Shown here one piece after another: positions 1 through 8,785 of a stretch of 60,847 nucleotides of DNA. This DNA is from Novacetimonas hansenii JCM 7643 (GTDB lineage Bacteria; Pseudomonadota; Alphaproteobacteria; Acetobacterales; Acetobacteraceae). The DNA is taken from positions 1 to 60,847 of the forward strand of contig NZ_BANE01000045.1 in the NCBI RefSeq assembly GCF_000964405.1, in the 5' to 3' direction. A program made the translations under genes and the position numbers. Each line of letters opens with the position of its first letter. Within the stretch, counting starts at the first letter, position 1. A model generated the notes under the pieces. It searched no databases. It had not been told where the DNA came from and worked only from the letters and a program-made list of their open reading frames with translations.

Positions 1-60
1 AAGGCGGCGTCTTCTGAAGCTTTTTAGAAAAAGCTTCACCAAAATTTTTTGTAATTTCAG
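1..60. repeat. Truncated copy of a dispersed palindromic (MITE-like) repeat
   Basis: Bases 1-60 match 28760-28819 at 53 of 60 positions, in the same orientation. The segment keeps the inner hairpin (10-bp stem, arms 16-25 and 28-37, 2-nt loop) and the right terminal end at about base 60. The left half lies outside the window. It sits 99 bp upstream of yjbQ. The full element is described at 28719-28819. Confidence 0.8.
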
Positions 61-158
61 TATGTTATTGAGACTGACTTTTCAAACAGTCCCTAAAGAC
101 TTTCCCCTTCCTGCCGGTTGGCAGCATGACCGTCTCAATGAAGCATAAGGAGTATATG

Positions 159-578
159 ATGCGTCAGGAACTGCATACCCTGCATGCCACGACGCGGGGC
201 AAGGGACTGGTGCCCATTACACGCCCGGTGCTCGACTGGGTTGGGGCCACGGGGATCAGGACCGGCCTGCTGACATTATGGTGTCGGCATACTTCGGCAA
301 GCCTGACGGTGCAGGAAAATGCCGACCCCACGGTGTGCGAGGATATCGCGCGATATTTCGAGGCACTGGTGCCCGAGGATCCCTCGCGTTACATCCATGA
401 TGACGAAGGGCCGGACGACATGCCCGCCCACCTGCGCACCATGCTGACCGATACCCAGCTTTCGGTGCCAGTGGCGGACGGGCGGCCCGTACTGGGCACA
501 TGGCAGGGCCTGTATTTGTTTGAACACAGGCGCATGGCCCATCGGCGTGAAATCGTGCTGCATCTTATCGGCACCTGA
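159..578 (+). CDS. yjbQ: YjbQ/UPF0047 family protein (secondary thiamine-phosphate synthase type)
   Basis: The product belongs to the YjbQ (UPF0047) family, small proteins annotated as secondary thiamine-phosphate synthase enzymes because some members support weak thiamine-phosphate synthesis; the true role is unclear. Family signatures are visible: CRHTSASLTVQENADP near residues 46-61, a DDEGPDDMPAHL segment near 88-99, and the C-terminal GTWQGLYLFEHR block. I chose the ATG at 159 because AAGGAG at 147-152 is 6 nt upstream and the 139-aa product matches the usual family length. In-frame ATGs at 126 and 156 are alternatives. It is a lone gene, convergent with fghA, which ends about 40 bp away. 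Confidence 0.9.
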   Translation: MRQELHTLHATTRGKGLVPITRPVLDWVGATGIRTGLLTLWCRHTSASLTVQENADPTVCEDIARYFEALVPEDPSRYIHDDEGPDDMPAHLRTMLTDTQLSVPVADGRPVLGTWQGLYLFEHRRMAHRREIVLHLIGT

Positions 579-618
579 CACCCCGACGGGCCACCCCTGC
601 TGGCTGCGTTACGTCAGG

Positions 619-1506
619 TCATGTGCACGGGCCGCCCAGGATGGCGGCATGATGGCTGACATGCTCCTCGATAAAGGACTGAATGAACCAGTAGGAATGG
701 TCATACCCCTTGTGCAGCCGCAGCCTTAGCGCCTGACCTGCCATTGCTGCCGCATCGCGCAGCAGTTCGGGGCGCAGTTGCCCGTGCAGGAACTGGTCTG
801 CTTCCCCCTGGTCGATCAGGATGGTTGTGGGGTGTGTATGCCCCGCCTCCAGCAGCAATGTCGCATCATGGGCCGCCCATGTAGTACGATCGGAACCAAG
901 ATAGGTCGAAAACGCCTTTTCCCCCCATGGCACGATGGCTGGATGGACAATCGGGGCAAAGGCAGAGACGGATTTCCACCGCTGCGGCGCGCGCAGGGCA
1001 TGGACCAACGCGCCATGGCCGCCCATCGAATGCCCCATGATCCCGCGCCGTGCCCCATCCAGCGCGAACAGACGCTCGGTCAGGTGTGGCAGTTCCTCGC
1101 CCACATAGGTACCCATGCGATAATGCGCGTTCCATGGCGGACACGTCGCATCAAGGTAGAATCCTGCACCGCTACCAAGGTCATAGGCATCATCTTCCCC
1201 CGCGACCCCTGCCCCGCGGGGGGAGGTATCGCTTGCCACAAGGGCGATGCCATGCCGCGCCGCGAAACGGATGATGTTGGACTTGATAAGGAACGTCTCC
1301 TCGGTGCAGGTCAGGCCCGCCAGCAGATGAATGACGGGCACACGCCGTGCCATGCTGGCCCCATCGGGCATGAACACGGCGAAACGCGCCTCAAGCCCCA
1401 GGGCATGGGATGCATGGCTGTAGAATCCCACCCGGCCACCACAACACGCATGTTCTGCACGGATCGTCAGTTCATTGCCGGGATCGGACAGGGTCGTGGC
1501 ATCCAT
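619..1506 (-). CDS. fghA: S-formylglutathione hydrolase
   Basis: An esterase-D-type alpha/beta hydrolase of 295 aa that hydrolyses S-formylglutathione to formate and glutathione, the second step of glutathione-dependent formaldehyde oxidation in the cytoplasm. The nucleophile elbow GHSMGGHGAL lies mid-protein, the LLAGLTCTEETF oxyanion region near residue 64, and the catalytic His in the C-terminal GYDHSYWF. It starts 2 nt after the stop of the formaldehyde-oxidising dehydrogenase, so the pair is almost certainly one operon. No frmR-type repressor gene is adjacent. Confidence 0.95.
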   Translation of the reverse strand: MDATTLSDPGNELTIRAEHACCGGRVGFYSHASHALGLEARFAVFMPDGASMARRVPVIHLLAGLTCTEETFLIKSNIIRFAARHGIALVASDTSPRGAGVAGEDDAYDLGSGAGFYLDATCPPWNAHYRMGTYVGEELPHLTERLFALDGARRGIMGHSMGGHGALVHALRAPQRWKSVSAFAPIVHPAIVPWGEKAFSTYLGSDRTTWAAHDATLLLEAGHTHPTTILIDQGEADQFLHGQLRPELLRDAAAMAGQALRLRLHKGYDHSYWFIQSFIEEHVSHHAAILGGPCT

Positions 1507-1508
1507 GG

Positions 1509-2624
1509 TCAGAATTCGACCACGGTGCGGATGCTTTCGCCGCGCGCCATCATGTCAAACCCCTCGTTAATCCGTTCGAGCGGCAGGCGATGGGTGATGA
1601 GATCATCAATGTCGATGCGGTTTTCCATGTACCAATCCACGATCTTTGGCACATCAGTGCGTCCGCGCGCCCCACCAAAGGCCGAACCGATCCAGCGCCG
1701 CCCGGTCACAAGCTGGAACGGACGCGTGCTGATTTCCTGCCCCGCACCCGCGACGCCGATAATGGTGGACACCCCCCATCCCCGGTGCGCGCATTCCAGC
1801 GCCTGACGCATCAGGGTGGGATTGCCGATACATTCGAACGAATAATCCGCGCCCCCCCCGGTCAGTTCGACCAAATGCCCGACAAGGTCCCCATTGGGGC
1901 CAAGGTCGTTGGGGTTGACGAAGTCGGTCATGCCGAATTTGCGGGCGATGGCTTCACGCGCGGGGTTAATGTCCACGCCAATGATCCGGTCGGCCCCAAC
2001 CATCTTCGCACCCTGAATGACATTCAGACCGATACCGCCAAGCCCGAACACCACGACCGACGCCCCGGCCTCCACCTTGGCGGTGAACAGGACCGCGCCG
2101 ATACCGGTCGTCACACCGCAACCGATATAGAACACCTTGTCGAACGGAGCATCAGGACGGATCTTCGCCAGCGCGATTTCAGGCAGCACCGTATAGTTCG
2201 CAAATGTCGAACACCCCATATAATGATGGATCGGCTGTCCCTTGAAGGAAAAGCGCGATGTCCCGTCGGGCATCAGGCCCTTGCCCTGTGTGGTACGGAT
2301 GGCAGTACACAGGTTGGTCTTGCGCGACAGGCACGATTTACATTCCCGGCATTCAGGGGTGTAGAGCGGAATGACATGGTCGCCCGGCTTCAGGTGGCGC
2401 ACACCTGGCCCGACCTCAACCACGACGCCTGCGCCCTCATGGCCAAGGATCGCGGGGAACAATCCTTCGGGATCGGCACCGGACAGGGTGTATTTGTCGG
2501 TATGGCACAGGCCGGTTGCCTTGATTTCCACCAAGACCTCACCTTCGCGCGGGCCTTCGAGTTGTACGGTCTCGATTTCCAGAGGTTTTCCGGCTTCGAA
2601 CGCAACGGCTGCCCTGACATCCAT
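1509..2624 (-). CDS. frmA: S-(hydroxymethyl)glutathione dehydrogenase (class III alcohol dehydrogenase)
   Basis: A zinc- and NAD-dependent class III alcohol dehydrogenase of 371 aa, the full family length. It oxidises the formaldehyde-glutathione adduct to S-formylglutathione. Catalytic zinc ligands are in GLCHTDK and GHEGAGVV; the structural zinc site is the four-cysteine [16 protein letters not shown] segment; the NAD-binding motif is [14 protein letters not shown]. The product feeds fghA directly downstream. In acetic acid bacteria it would deal with formaldehyde formed by the broad periplasmic and cytoplasmic alcohol oxidation. AAAGGG lies about 10 nt before the ATG. Confidence 0.96.
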   Translation of the reverse strand: MDVRAAVAFEAGKPLEIETVQLEGPREGEVLVEIKATGLCHTDKYTLSGADPEGLFPAILGHEGAGVVVEVGPGVRHLKPGDHVIPLYTPECRECKSCLSRKTNLCTAIRTTQGKGLMPDGTSRFSFKGQPIHHYMGCSTFANYTVLPEIALAKIRPDAPFDKVFYIGCGVTTGIGAVLFTAKVEAGASVVVFGLGGIGLNVIQGAKMVGADRIIGVDINPAREAIARKFGMTDFVNPNDLGPNGDLVGHLVELTGGGADYSFECIGNPTLMRQALECAHRGWGVSTIIGVAGAGQEISTRPFQLVTGRRWIGSAFGGARGRTDVPKIVDWYMENRIDIDDLITHRLPLERINEGFDMMARGESIRTVVEF

Positions 2625-2869
2625 GATCTGTAAACCCTTTTACGGTATGATAAAATGACGCGTGACAGAGACGCATAAGGAATGTCCGTCCCCCTCTGCG
2701 TCAATGTCGATGGGACAGTGTTACCGTGTGTGGCGGGTATTACAAATTATGCAATCGTGAGGTCAGGGCATTCCCCCCTCCGCCGATATGGTATGTGCAG
2801 TAATGCAGTACGGACCTTACGGACCGGACCTTTTTTCATCGACCCCATCATTTTCAGGACATTATCCAG

Positions 2870-3745
2870 ATGATCGTGAACCGCAGGATCGGATTATGGA
2901 TACTCATGCGCGAAAGCCTGCTGTCCCTCGTGCTGCTTGGTGCGTGGGACGTGGTGGTCGTGGTCATGTTCCAGATCTATCATCAGGACTGGATGGAACA
3001 GCCGACTCTGCCGATCTCGCTGATCGGTTCCGCGCTGGTCCTGTTCATGAGCTTTCGCAACAATACCGCCTATAACCGCTGGTGGGAGGCCCGCACCCTG
3101 TGGGGGGCCGTAACCAACAACAGCCGCTCCTTCGCACGGCAGGTCGGGACGATCCTGCAGGGCAGCCCTGATCTTGCACGCGCGATGGCGGCCTATCCGC
3201 ATGCACTGCGCGGCGCGCTGGGGCGCACCGACACGATGGAGGATATCAGGCGCCTCCTGCCCGCCGGGATGCAGAACGGAATCGCCGGCCATGCCAACAT
3301 CCCGGCGGCGATCCTGTTCCAGATCGGGCTGGGTGTTGACGCGCGCGCGCGGGCATTGGGCATTGATGGCGCCCTGCATGGGCAGATCGACCGGATTCTG
3401 TCGGACATGAGCAATGCGCAGGGCGGGCTGGAGCGTATTCGCAACACGCCCCTGGCGATCCAGTTTTCCGTGCTGCCCAAACTGGTGGCGACGGTGTTCT
3501 GCATCATCCTGCCGCTGTCGATGGTGCAGACACTGGGCTGGATCACGCCGCTGGGGTCCTCGCTGGTGGGGCTGCTGTTCGTGGCGCTGGACAAGATTGG
3601 CAGCGACCTGCAGGAACCATTTGCCTCCACCCCGCACGGCATGCCGATGCGCACGATGGCGCGCACCATCGAAATCGACCTGCTGCAATCATGTGGACAG
3701 ACCGCCCCCCCCGCCCTGGTCCCGGTGCGGGGCGTGCAGAACTGA
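2870..3745 (+). CDS. Bestrophin-like (UPF0187) membrane channel
   Basis: A 291-aa member of the bestrophin/UPF0187 family (E. coli YneE type), pentameric inner-membrane ion channels. Evidence: hydrophobic segments near residues 15-35 and 40-60, the signature FRNNTAYNRWWEAR at about 61-74, two further membrane segments near 200-245, and the family end motif ALDKIGSDLQEPF. The gene is divergent from frmA across a 245-bp spacer and lies 73 bp upstream of carD. Ion specificity cannot be read from the sequence. Confidence 0.9.
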   Translation: MIVNRRIGLWILMRESLLSLVLLGAWDVVVVVMFQIYHQDWMEQPTLPISLIGSALVLFMSFRNNTAYNRWWEARTLWGAVTNNSRSFARQVGTILQGSPDLARAMAAYPHALRGALGRTDTMEDIRRLLPAGMQNGIAGHANIPAAILFQIGLGVDARARALGIDGALHGQIDRILSDMSNAQGGLERIRNTPLAIQFSVLPKLVATVFCIILPLSMVQTLGWITPLGSSLVGLLFVALDKIGSDLQEPFASTPHGMPMRTMARTIEIDLLQSCGQTAPPALVPVRGVQN

Positions 3746-3801
3746 AACATTCGGCGGCGTTACCATGGCTTTCGATCAGGTCAAGACATATGGGGAAATT
3801 T

Positions 3802-3822
3802 ATGTTATATGACATGTCATGA
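3802..3822 (+). other. Candidate six-codon leader ORF in front of carD
   Basis: ATG TTA TAT GAC ATG TCA TGA (MLYDMS) is preceded by GGGGA at 3792-3796, five nt upstream. Its TGA overlaps the carD ATG as ATGA. carD itself has no good ribosome-binding site, so ribosomes may enter through this mini-ORF and reinitiate. The same bases form a perfect 12-bp palindrome, ATGACATGTCAT (3809-3820). No expression evidence is available. Confidence 0.35.
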
Positions 3823-4415
3823 GCATGTTCAGAACGACCCCGAAGGGCAGTGTGACCGATGCGATGGCGCGGACCGCCGCAGCAGTGACCGCCGCCGAAG
3901 CCAAGAGCAGCAAGCCGGAAAAGGACGAAGACCCGTTCCGCGAAGGTGACGCCATCGTCTATGCGGCGCATGGCGTGGGGCGGGTTGACCGGATCGGCAT
4001 TGACGAAATCGCGGGCACAAAACTGGAAATGATCCAGATTTCGTTCCCCGGCAACCAGATGACGTTGCGCATCCCCCTGTCCAAGGCCCGCAAGTCCGGC
4101 CTGCGCAAGATCGTCTCGCGCGAGATCGTGGACAAGGCCATGGCCATCATCAAGGGCAAGCCCCATGTCAGCCGTGGCATGTGGGCACGTCGTGCCGTTG
4201 CGTATCAGGAAAAGATCAATTCGGGCGACCTGGTCCAGATCGCAGAGGTCCTGCGTGACCTGCGTCGCAATGTCGACAGCCTCGACGGCAGCTTCAGCGA
4301 GCGCAAGCTGTTCGAAGCCGCGCAGGAACGTTTCGTGGCAGAGGTCGCGGTGCTGGAAGGCAAGGAACCCGCCATTGTGCTGGAAACGCTGACCGCTGTC
4401 ATGAAGGCCGCCTGA
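3819..4415 (+). CDS. carD: CarD family transcriptional regulator
   Basis: A 198-aa CarD/CdnL-type protein, which binds the RNA polymerase beta subunit and stabilises open complexes, typically at rRNA and housekeeping promoters. After about 40 polar N-terminal residues comes the CarD RNAP-interaction domain (EGDAIVYAAHGVGRVDRIGIDE..., about residues 45-110), then the helical DNA-binding part with GMWARRAVAYQEKINSGD and a conserved ERKLFEAAQERF helix. It appears to be monocistronic, with its own intrinsic terminator 36 bp after the stop. ATG 3828 (MFRTT) is an alternative start. Confidence 0.92.
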   Translation: MSMFRTTPKGSVTDAMARTAAAVTAAEAKSSKPEKDEDPFREGDAIVYAAHGVGRVDRIGIDEIAGTKLEMIQISFPGNQMTLRIPLSKARKSGLRKIVSREIVDKAMAIIKGKPHVSRGMWARRAVAYQEKINSGDLVQIAEVLRDLRRNVDSLDGSFSERKLFEAAQERFVAEVAVLEGKEPAIVLETLTAVMKAA

Positions 4416-4450
4416 CCCTCTTCCCTCCCCATCCCTGACACGTCTTCCCC

Positions 4451-4482
4451 GCCTGCCAGACCCCACGTCTGGCAGGCTTTTT
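4451..4482 (+). terminator. Intrinsic terminator after carD
   Basis: Perfect 11-bp GC-rich stem (arms 4451-4461 and 4467-4477), 5-nt loop, followed directly by TTTTT at 4478-4482. It lies 36 bp after the carD stop and separates carD from the convergent tamB. Confidence 0.95.
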
Positions 4483-4597
4483 CATACCCTGCGAAGCATA
4501 AGCGAGCCTGTTTCAAACAGATGCACCGTGCGCCAATCATGGGGAAAGGGCATGGGGATGATCGTCGCCCTATCGCCGGTCTGTCGTGGGATTTTTC

Positions 4598-7500
4598 TCA
4601 GTAATTGAACTGATAAAGAAGCCCGATGCTGCTGCCCGGATCATTTTCGGGTGTTGTAAAGCCGGTCACATTCCCACCTGTCCCGACCGTTGTGTTGATC
4701 TTGAGACGTTTTGTCAGGTCCACCTGGACCTGTGCCTGCGTGCCGGAACCGGACGTAGCCTGCTTTGCCCCGACATAAACACCACGCATGACGTATTTTC
4801 CGGCTTCGATGCTGCCGGTATCATTGCCGCCCGAACCATTGGACGAACTGCTCATCTGCAGGCGATCGAGATGCAGGGTCTTGCGCACGATACCAAGCGG
4901 ATCAAAGGCAGAGCCACCACTGATGGTGGCGATGGCCGATGCGATTTCCGCCATCTGTGTCGGGGACAGGGATTGTGAATCCGTCCCGAACAGCAGGATC
5001 GCAAGGATCTGGTCCTGTGACAGTGGCGGGGTGGAAGAGAACGTGATCTTGGGCGCGCTGGCATATCCCCCGACATTCAGGCGTGCCGTCCCTTCGTTGG
5101 TACTGCGCTCCGCCACGAAATCAAGGCTCGGGTCGATGGCGTGGGTGACACCAATACCGTCAAAGCCGACCTTGCCCTTGCTGAAATTAAGGGAAATCCC
5201 CCCCAGGGCGAAGGTGCCCTTGGCCATGGAAAATGACCCCGTCACGATGGGGGTGTCACTGGTCCCGCCCAGATGCAGATTACCGTGCATTTCGGTATTC
5301 AGCCCGTGTCCACGCACAAAAAACTGTCCCGGCGAACGCAGGCCAAGGTCAAGGCCGATGACCAGCGGGGATGTGGGCTGCTGCGCGACGGTCGCTGCGT
5401 CTTCGGGACGGATGACATCGAGATGGGCAACCGATGTCGGCAGTGAATCGGGAATATTCACATCAACCCGCGAAAGGGTGATGTCCCCACCAGCATTAAT
5501 GCGTGATGCAAGCTGTCCCTTGATGTTCAGGTTGGCATCAAGGGTCGCGGTGATAAGGTCACTGGCCAGTGGCCGGGCATTGCGCGCGGTGACGGTCAGG
5601 TCGATCGGGTGTCCGGGTTCGAATATCCCATAGGACCCGGCGGCCGTGATGGTTCCCTTGCCCGCACCGGCGCTAAGGGACTGGATGACCAGCCGGTTTC
5701 CCTGCGCCAGCACGCTGCCCCGGATCGCCGAAAGCTGCACCCCCTGCGCATAATCGTGGAAAGTGCCATCCGCAAGGTCGAGCGTCCCGGAAACAAGCGG
5801 AACCTTTGGCGTACCGCGCACATCCACATTCATCCGCACCACGCCCCCAGCCTGCCGCGCCTGTGCGCCAAGATAGGCATTCGCGGCCGCAAGGTCGATT
5901 GAACCCGCGGCATGCAGCGACAGCGCACCATTCAGGCCTGTCGGTGCGTTCCCCTGCACATTCAGGCTGACCTGCTTTCCGGCGTTCAGGCTGGCGTCCA
6001 CACGGGCCACCGTTCCGTTCAGGACGGCTGTTGCATCAAGGTTGGCTGCGGCGAGGGAGGATGTGTAATCCGTATGATATTTCAGCCCATCCGCGCGAAT
6101 TGTGATCCGCCCCCCCGGCCGCGCCAACGTCCCGGTCAGGCGCGCCTGGGCCGAAATATCCCCTTCGGCACGTAATGATGGCATCAGCGGCCGCAAAAGC
6201 GCGGGGGTGATGTGCGTCAGGTCCGCCTTGAGGTCCAGCCCCGGCCGGAGCGATCCGGCAATATCGATACTGGCGGCCTGTCCCTGCGGCGGTGTCAGGG
6301 TCGCACGCACATGTTCCACCCCCATCGCCGCGCCATAGCTGACGGTGGCGGGGGCAAGCAGTTGCAACCGTTCGCCACGTGCCTCCGCCGTCAGGGTGCG
6401 GGCCGTGGCCTTGTGCCCCGCAATATCGAGCAGCAGCACAGTATCCAGCGCCGCTGGCCCCACTTGCGGTGTGGACAGGCGTGATGTCGCACTGACCAGC
6501 AGGGCATTCAGCGGGCCCCTGGCCGTGACATGTGCATTGGCATGGATGTCATTGACATCGGCATCGTCAATTTTCAGGTCCAGATCCGTATGGGGCGCAT
6601 CCACCGGGTCACGGATCGTACCGCCAAGCTGGAGCCGCCGGATATTCGCCCACGGGGAACCGATGGCGCCATCAAGGTTGAGGGACACGACAGGCGGTGT
6701 CGCGCCAATGCGCGCCGTTGTCTGGATACCGGCGGCAACATGTCCCGTGATGTCATGACCCAGCAGGTCACGCCAGTCGGCAAGCCGCGTCATATGGATA
6801 TCCATCGTCCCCGAAGGCACCATATGCCCATGCGGCAGGGCCATATCCGCCTGCCCCGACAGGCTTTTCCATGACAGTTGCCCAAGGCGGAGATGCCGTG
6901 TCCCGTCCGTCCCCGTTACAAGCGACGCGGCAAGGGCGACCGGTGCACGATCCAGCGTTCCCTTGATGGTGGCCTCCCCTTCGCGCACTGCGGGCAGGTG
7001 ACGGAAATTCAGATCGGTCATCAGCTGGCCGGGCTGAATCTGTGGTGTCCCGATCTGTGTTTGCGCATGCACGGTCGCGGCCAGGTCATCGACCGCCCCC
7101 TTTGCCGTCAGCGTCACGCTGGTCTGCCCACGCAACGACGGGGCAAGCTTTTGCAGGTCCAGCAGCTCCAGTCGCGCCGTCATGTCCACCTGCGTGGGCG
7201 ATGACAGCGTGACGGTGGCATCACCTGCATCCAGGTGCAGGGTCTGCCCGTCCACCTTCAGGTCCTGCACATGCACGATGCGCGGTGAACCATCGGCGGG
7301 GGGCATGCTTGCACTAAGCTGCACATGACCCGCCCTGCCGATCAGGCCGACAGCCTGTGCCTGCCCCCCCGTGATCGCCACCTGACCATCCAGCGCAACC
7401 CGTCCTGCCGTCCGTGCATCCGGGATGTCAAAATTGGCATGCAGGTGCGTATTACCCTCCAGCCGGGTGGATGCCAGCGCGGCAAACGGGGCAAGTCGCG

Positions 7501-8785
7501 GCAGGTCAAGCGTGACGTCGCCCTGACGGGGGGCCGTGGTGCGTATGTGCCCATTCACCTGCAACAGGTCATGATGCACGGTAATGTCGGCGGGGGCACC
7601 TTGCGCGTCCGGCCGCCATGACACGTCGATCGCCACCGGTTGCGCCGCGAAAAGGGTGGGATGCGCACCTGGTATCCGCAACCCGTCGATATCAGCATGT
7701 ATATTTATGGCGTCATTCGCGCTCCGCCCCGACAGACCGCTGAAGACAGCATGCAGGGTATTAAGGCCCGCCCCCCCCTGATTCAGTTGCCCGATATCAA
7801 GGGTGCCATGACCGGTGGGCCGCTCCATCGTTCCGCCAAGCTCGCTTCGCAGCGCAATCGACTGCCATCCGGTATCCGGTCCCAGCATCATGGCCGGGGC
7901 CTCCAGACTGGCGCGCAACTGCATCGCATGGTGAACCAGCCCGACGCGCCCGTCGATATGCGCCTGCGCCGCACCAGCCTGTATGGCCACCGCCAGCGTG
8001 CTCTGGTCACGCGGGCCGCTGACATGCATGTCGAGGTTGAGCGGCGCCAGCATCGGCAGGCCGCTTAATGTGCCAAGGAAACCGTTCTTTTCCTCATGCG
8101 CATGGACATCCAGCGCCAGCGTCCCGCGCCCCAGTTGCGTGCGGACCGACACTGTTCCCGGCTGGTCCAGGCGCTGTACCTGCAGGTTGATGTCAGCGGC
8201 CGGCAATGTCGCAACCGATATGCCATTGAGGACCGGCGCGATATCCGCCAGACGCGCATGCCCGTCAAGGCTGAAGGTCGCGGGCAGGCGTGCAAGCGGC
8301 GCGCCCACATCAATGCGGGCGATATGGGCATGGCGGATATCCACGCCCATATGCACGTTGTCACTGCTGTCCCTGGACGGGGGCGACTGATGCGCCGGGT
8401 CTTCCTCGCTCAGGCGCGGGATGGAAAGGCGTGCGATGGAAATGTCGTCCACCACGGCCCGACGCAACAGCAGCCGTGTGGGGGACCAGTCCAGCGCCAG
8501 ATCGTCAATCGCAAGCCATGTGCCACGGTAATCGTTGAGTTCCAGATGCGCGATCCGCAATGAATCAGGAAACCGCCCCGACAGTCCCGTCATCCGAACG
8601 CTGCCGCCGGTAAGGCCGGGCAGGCGGCGTTCGATCTCATGACGGCCCATCCCCGTGTTCGCCCCCACCAGGATCAGCATGAACGCCAGCAGCACCAGCC
8701 CCAGCGGAACGCCAAGGACAAGTCCCCCTATCTTCAGCAGGGTTTTCCACAATGCCGGGCGGGCCGGATTTTGCGTCTCGTTCAT
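4598..8785 (-). CDS. tamB: Translocation and assembly module protein TamB
   Basis: A 1395-aa TamB/AsmA-like protein. It is anchored in the inner membrane by an N-terminal segment (about residues 15-37), spans the periplasm as a long beta-taco, and works with TamA in outer-membrane protein insertion and/or phospholipid transport. The N-terminal GTWLAIDDLALDWSP segment, the long beta-rich repetitive middle (MDIHMTRLADW, GTLDLADGTFHDYA) and the C-terminal DUF490 domain ending in the porin-like GLLYQFNY all fit. I chose the ATG at 8785: it overlaps the tamA stop by one base (TGATG), which indicates translational coupling. The reading frame is open 12 codons further upstream. Confidence 0.93.
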   Translation of the reverse strand: MNETQNPARPALWKTLLKIGGLVLGVPLGLVLLAFMLILVGANTGMGRHEIERRLPGLTGGSVRMTGLSGRFPDSLRIAHLELNDYRGTWLAIDDLALDWSPTRLLLRRAVVDDISIARLSIPRLSEEDPAHQSPPSRDSSDNVHMGVDIRHAHIARIDVGAPLARLPATFSLDGHARLADIAPVLNGISVATLPAADINLQVQRLDQPGTVSVRTQLGRGTLALDVHAHEEKNGFLGTLSGLPMLAPLNLDMHVSGPRDQSTLAVAIQAGAAQAHIDGRVGLVHHAMQLRASLEAPAMMLGPDTGWQSIALRSELGGTMERPTGHGTLDIGQLNQGGAGLNTLHAVFSGLSGRSANDAINIHADIDGLRIPGAHPTLFAAQPVAIDVSWRPDAQGAPADITVHHDLLQVNGHIRTTAPRQGDVTLDLPRLAPFAALASTRLEGNTHLHANFDIPDARTAGRVALDGQVAITGGQAQAVGLIGRAGHVQLSASMPPADGSPRIVHVQDLKVDGQTLHLDAGDATVTLSSPTQVDMTARLELLDLQKLAPSLRGQTSVTLTAKGAVDDLAATVHAQTQIGTPQIQPGQLMTDLNFRHLPAVREGEATIKGTLDRAPVALAASLVTGTDGTRHLRLGQLSWKSLSGQADMALPHGHMVPSGTMDIHMTRLADWRDLLGHDITGHVAAGIQTTARIGATPPVVSLNLDGAIGSPWANIRRLQLGGTIRDPVDAPHTDLDLKIDDADVNDIHANAHVTARGPLNALLVSATSRLSTPQVGPAALDTVLLLDIAGHKATARTLTAEARGERLQLLAPATVSYGAAMGVEHVRATLTPPQGQAASIDIAGSLRPGLDLKADLTHITPALLRPLMPSLRAEGDISAQARLTGTLARPGGRITIRADGLKYHTDYTSSLAAANLDATAVLNGTVARVDASLNAGKQVSLNVQGNAPTGLNGALSLHAAGSIDLAAANAYLGAQARQAGGVVRMNVDVRGTPKVPLVSGTLDLADGTFHDYAQGVQLSAIRGSVLAQGNRLVIQSLSAGAGKGTITAAGSYGIFEPGHPIDLTVTARNARPLASDLITATLDANLNIKGQLASRINAGGDITLSRVDVNIPDSLPTSVAHLDVIRPEDAATVAQQPTSPLVIGLDLGLRSPGQFFVRGHGLNTEMHGNLHLGGTSDTPIVTGSFSMAKGTFALGGISLNFSKGKVGFDGIGVTHAIDPSLDFVAERSTNEGTARLNVGGYASAPKITFSSTPPLSQDQILAILLFGTDSQSLSPTQMAEIASAIATISGGSAFDPLGIVRKTLHLDRLQMSSSSNGSGGNDTGSIEAGKYVMRGVYVGAKQATSGSGTQAQVQVDLTKRLKINTTVGTGGNVTGFTTPENDPGSSIGLLYQFNY

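Noticed and set aside
778-1806. Long plus-strand ORF (342 codons) opposite fghA/frmA
   Set aside because: It is a shadow frame of two well-supported enzymes on the minus strand; no domain is visible. The same holds for the plus-strand ORF at 1410-2633 and many others in this GC-rich DNA.
4799-5200. Low-complexity Ser/Gly-rich stretch in TamB as a possible frameshift site
   Set aside because: The frame continues without a break to the conserved DUF490 end; the Ser/Gly run is a normal linker.
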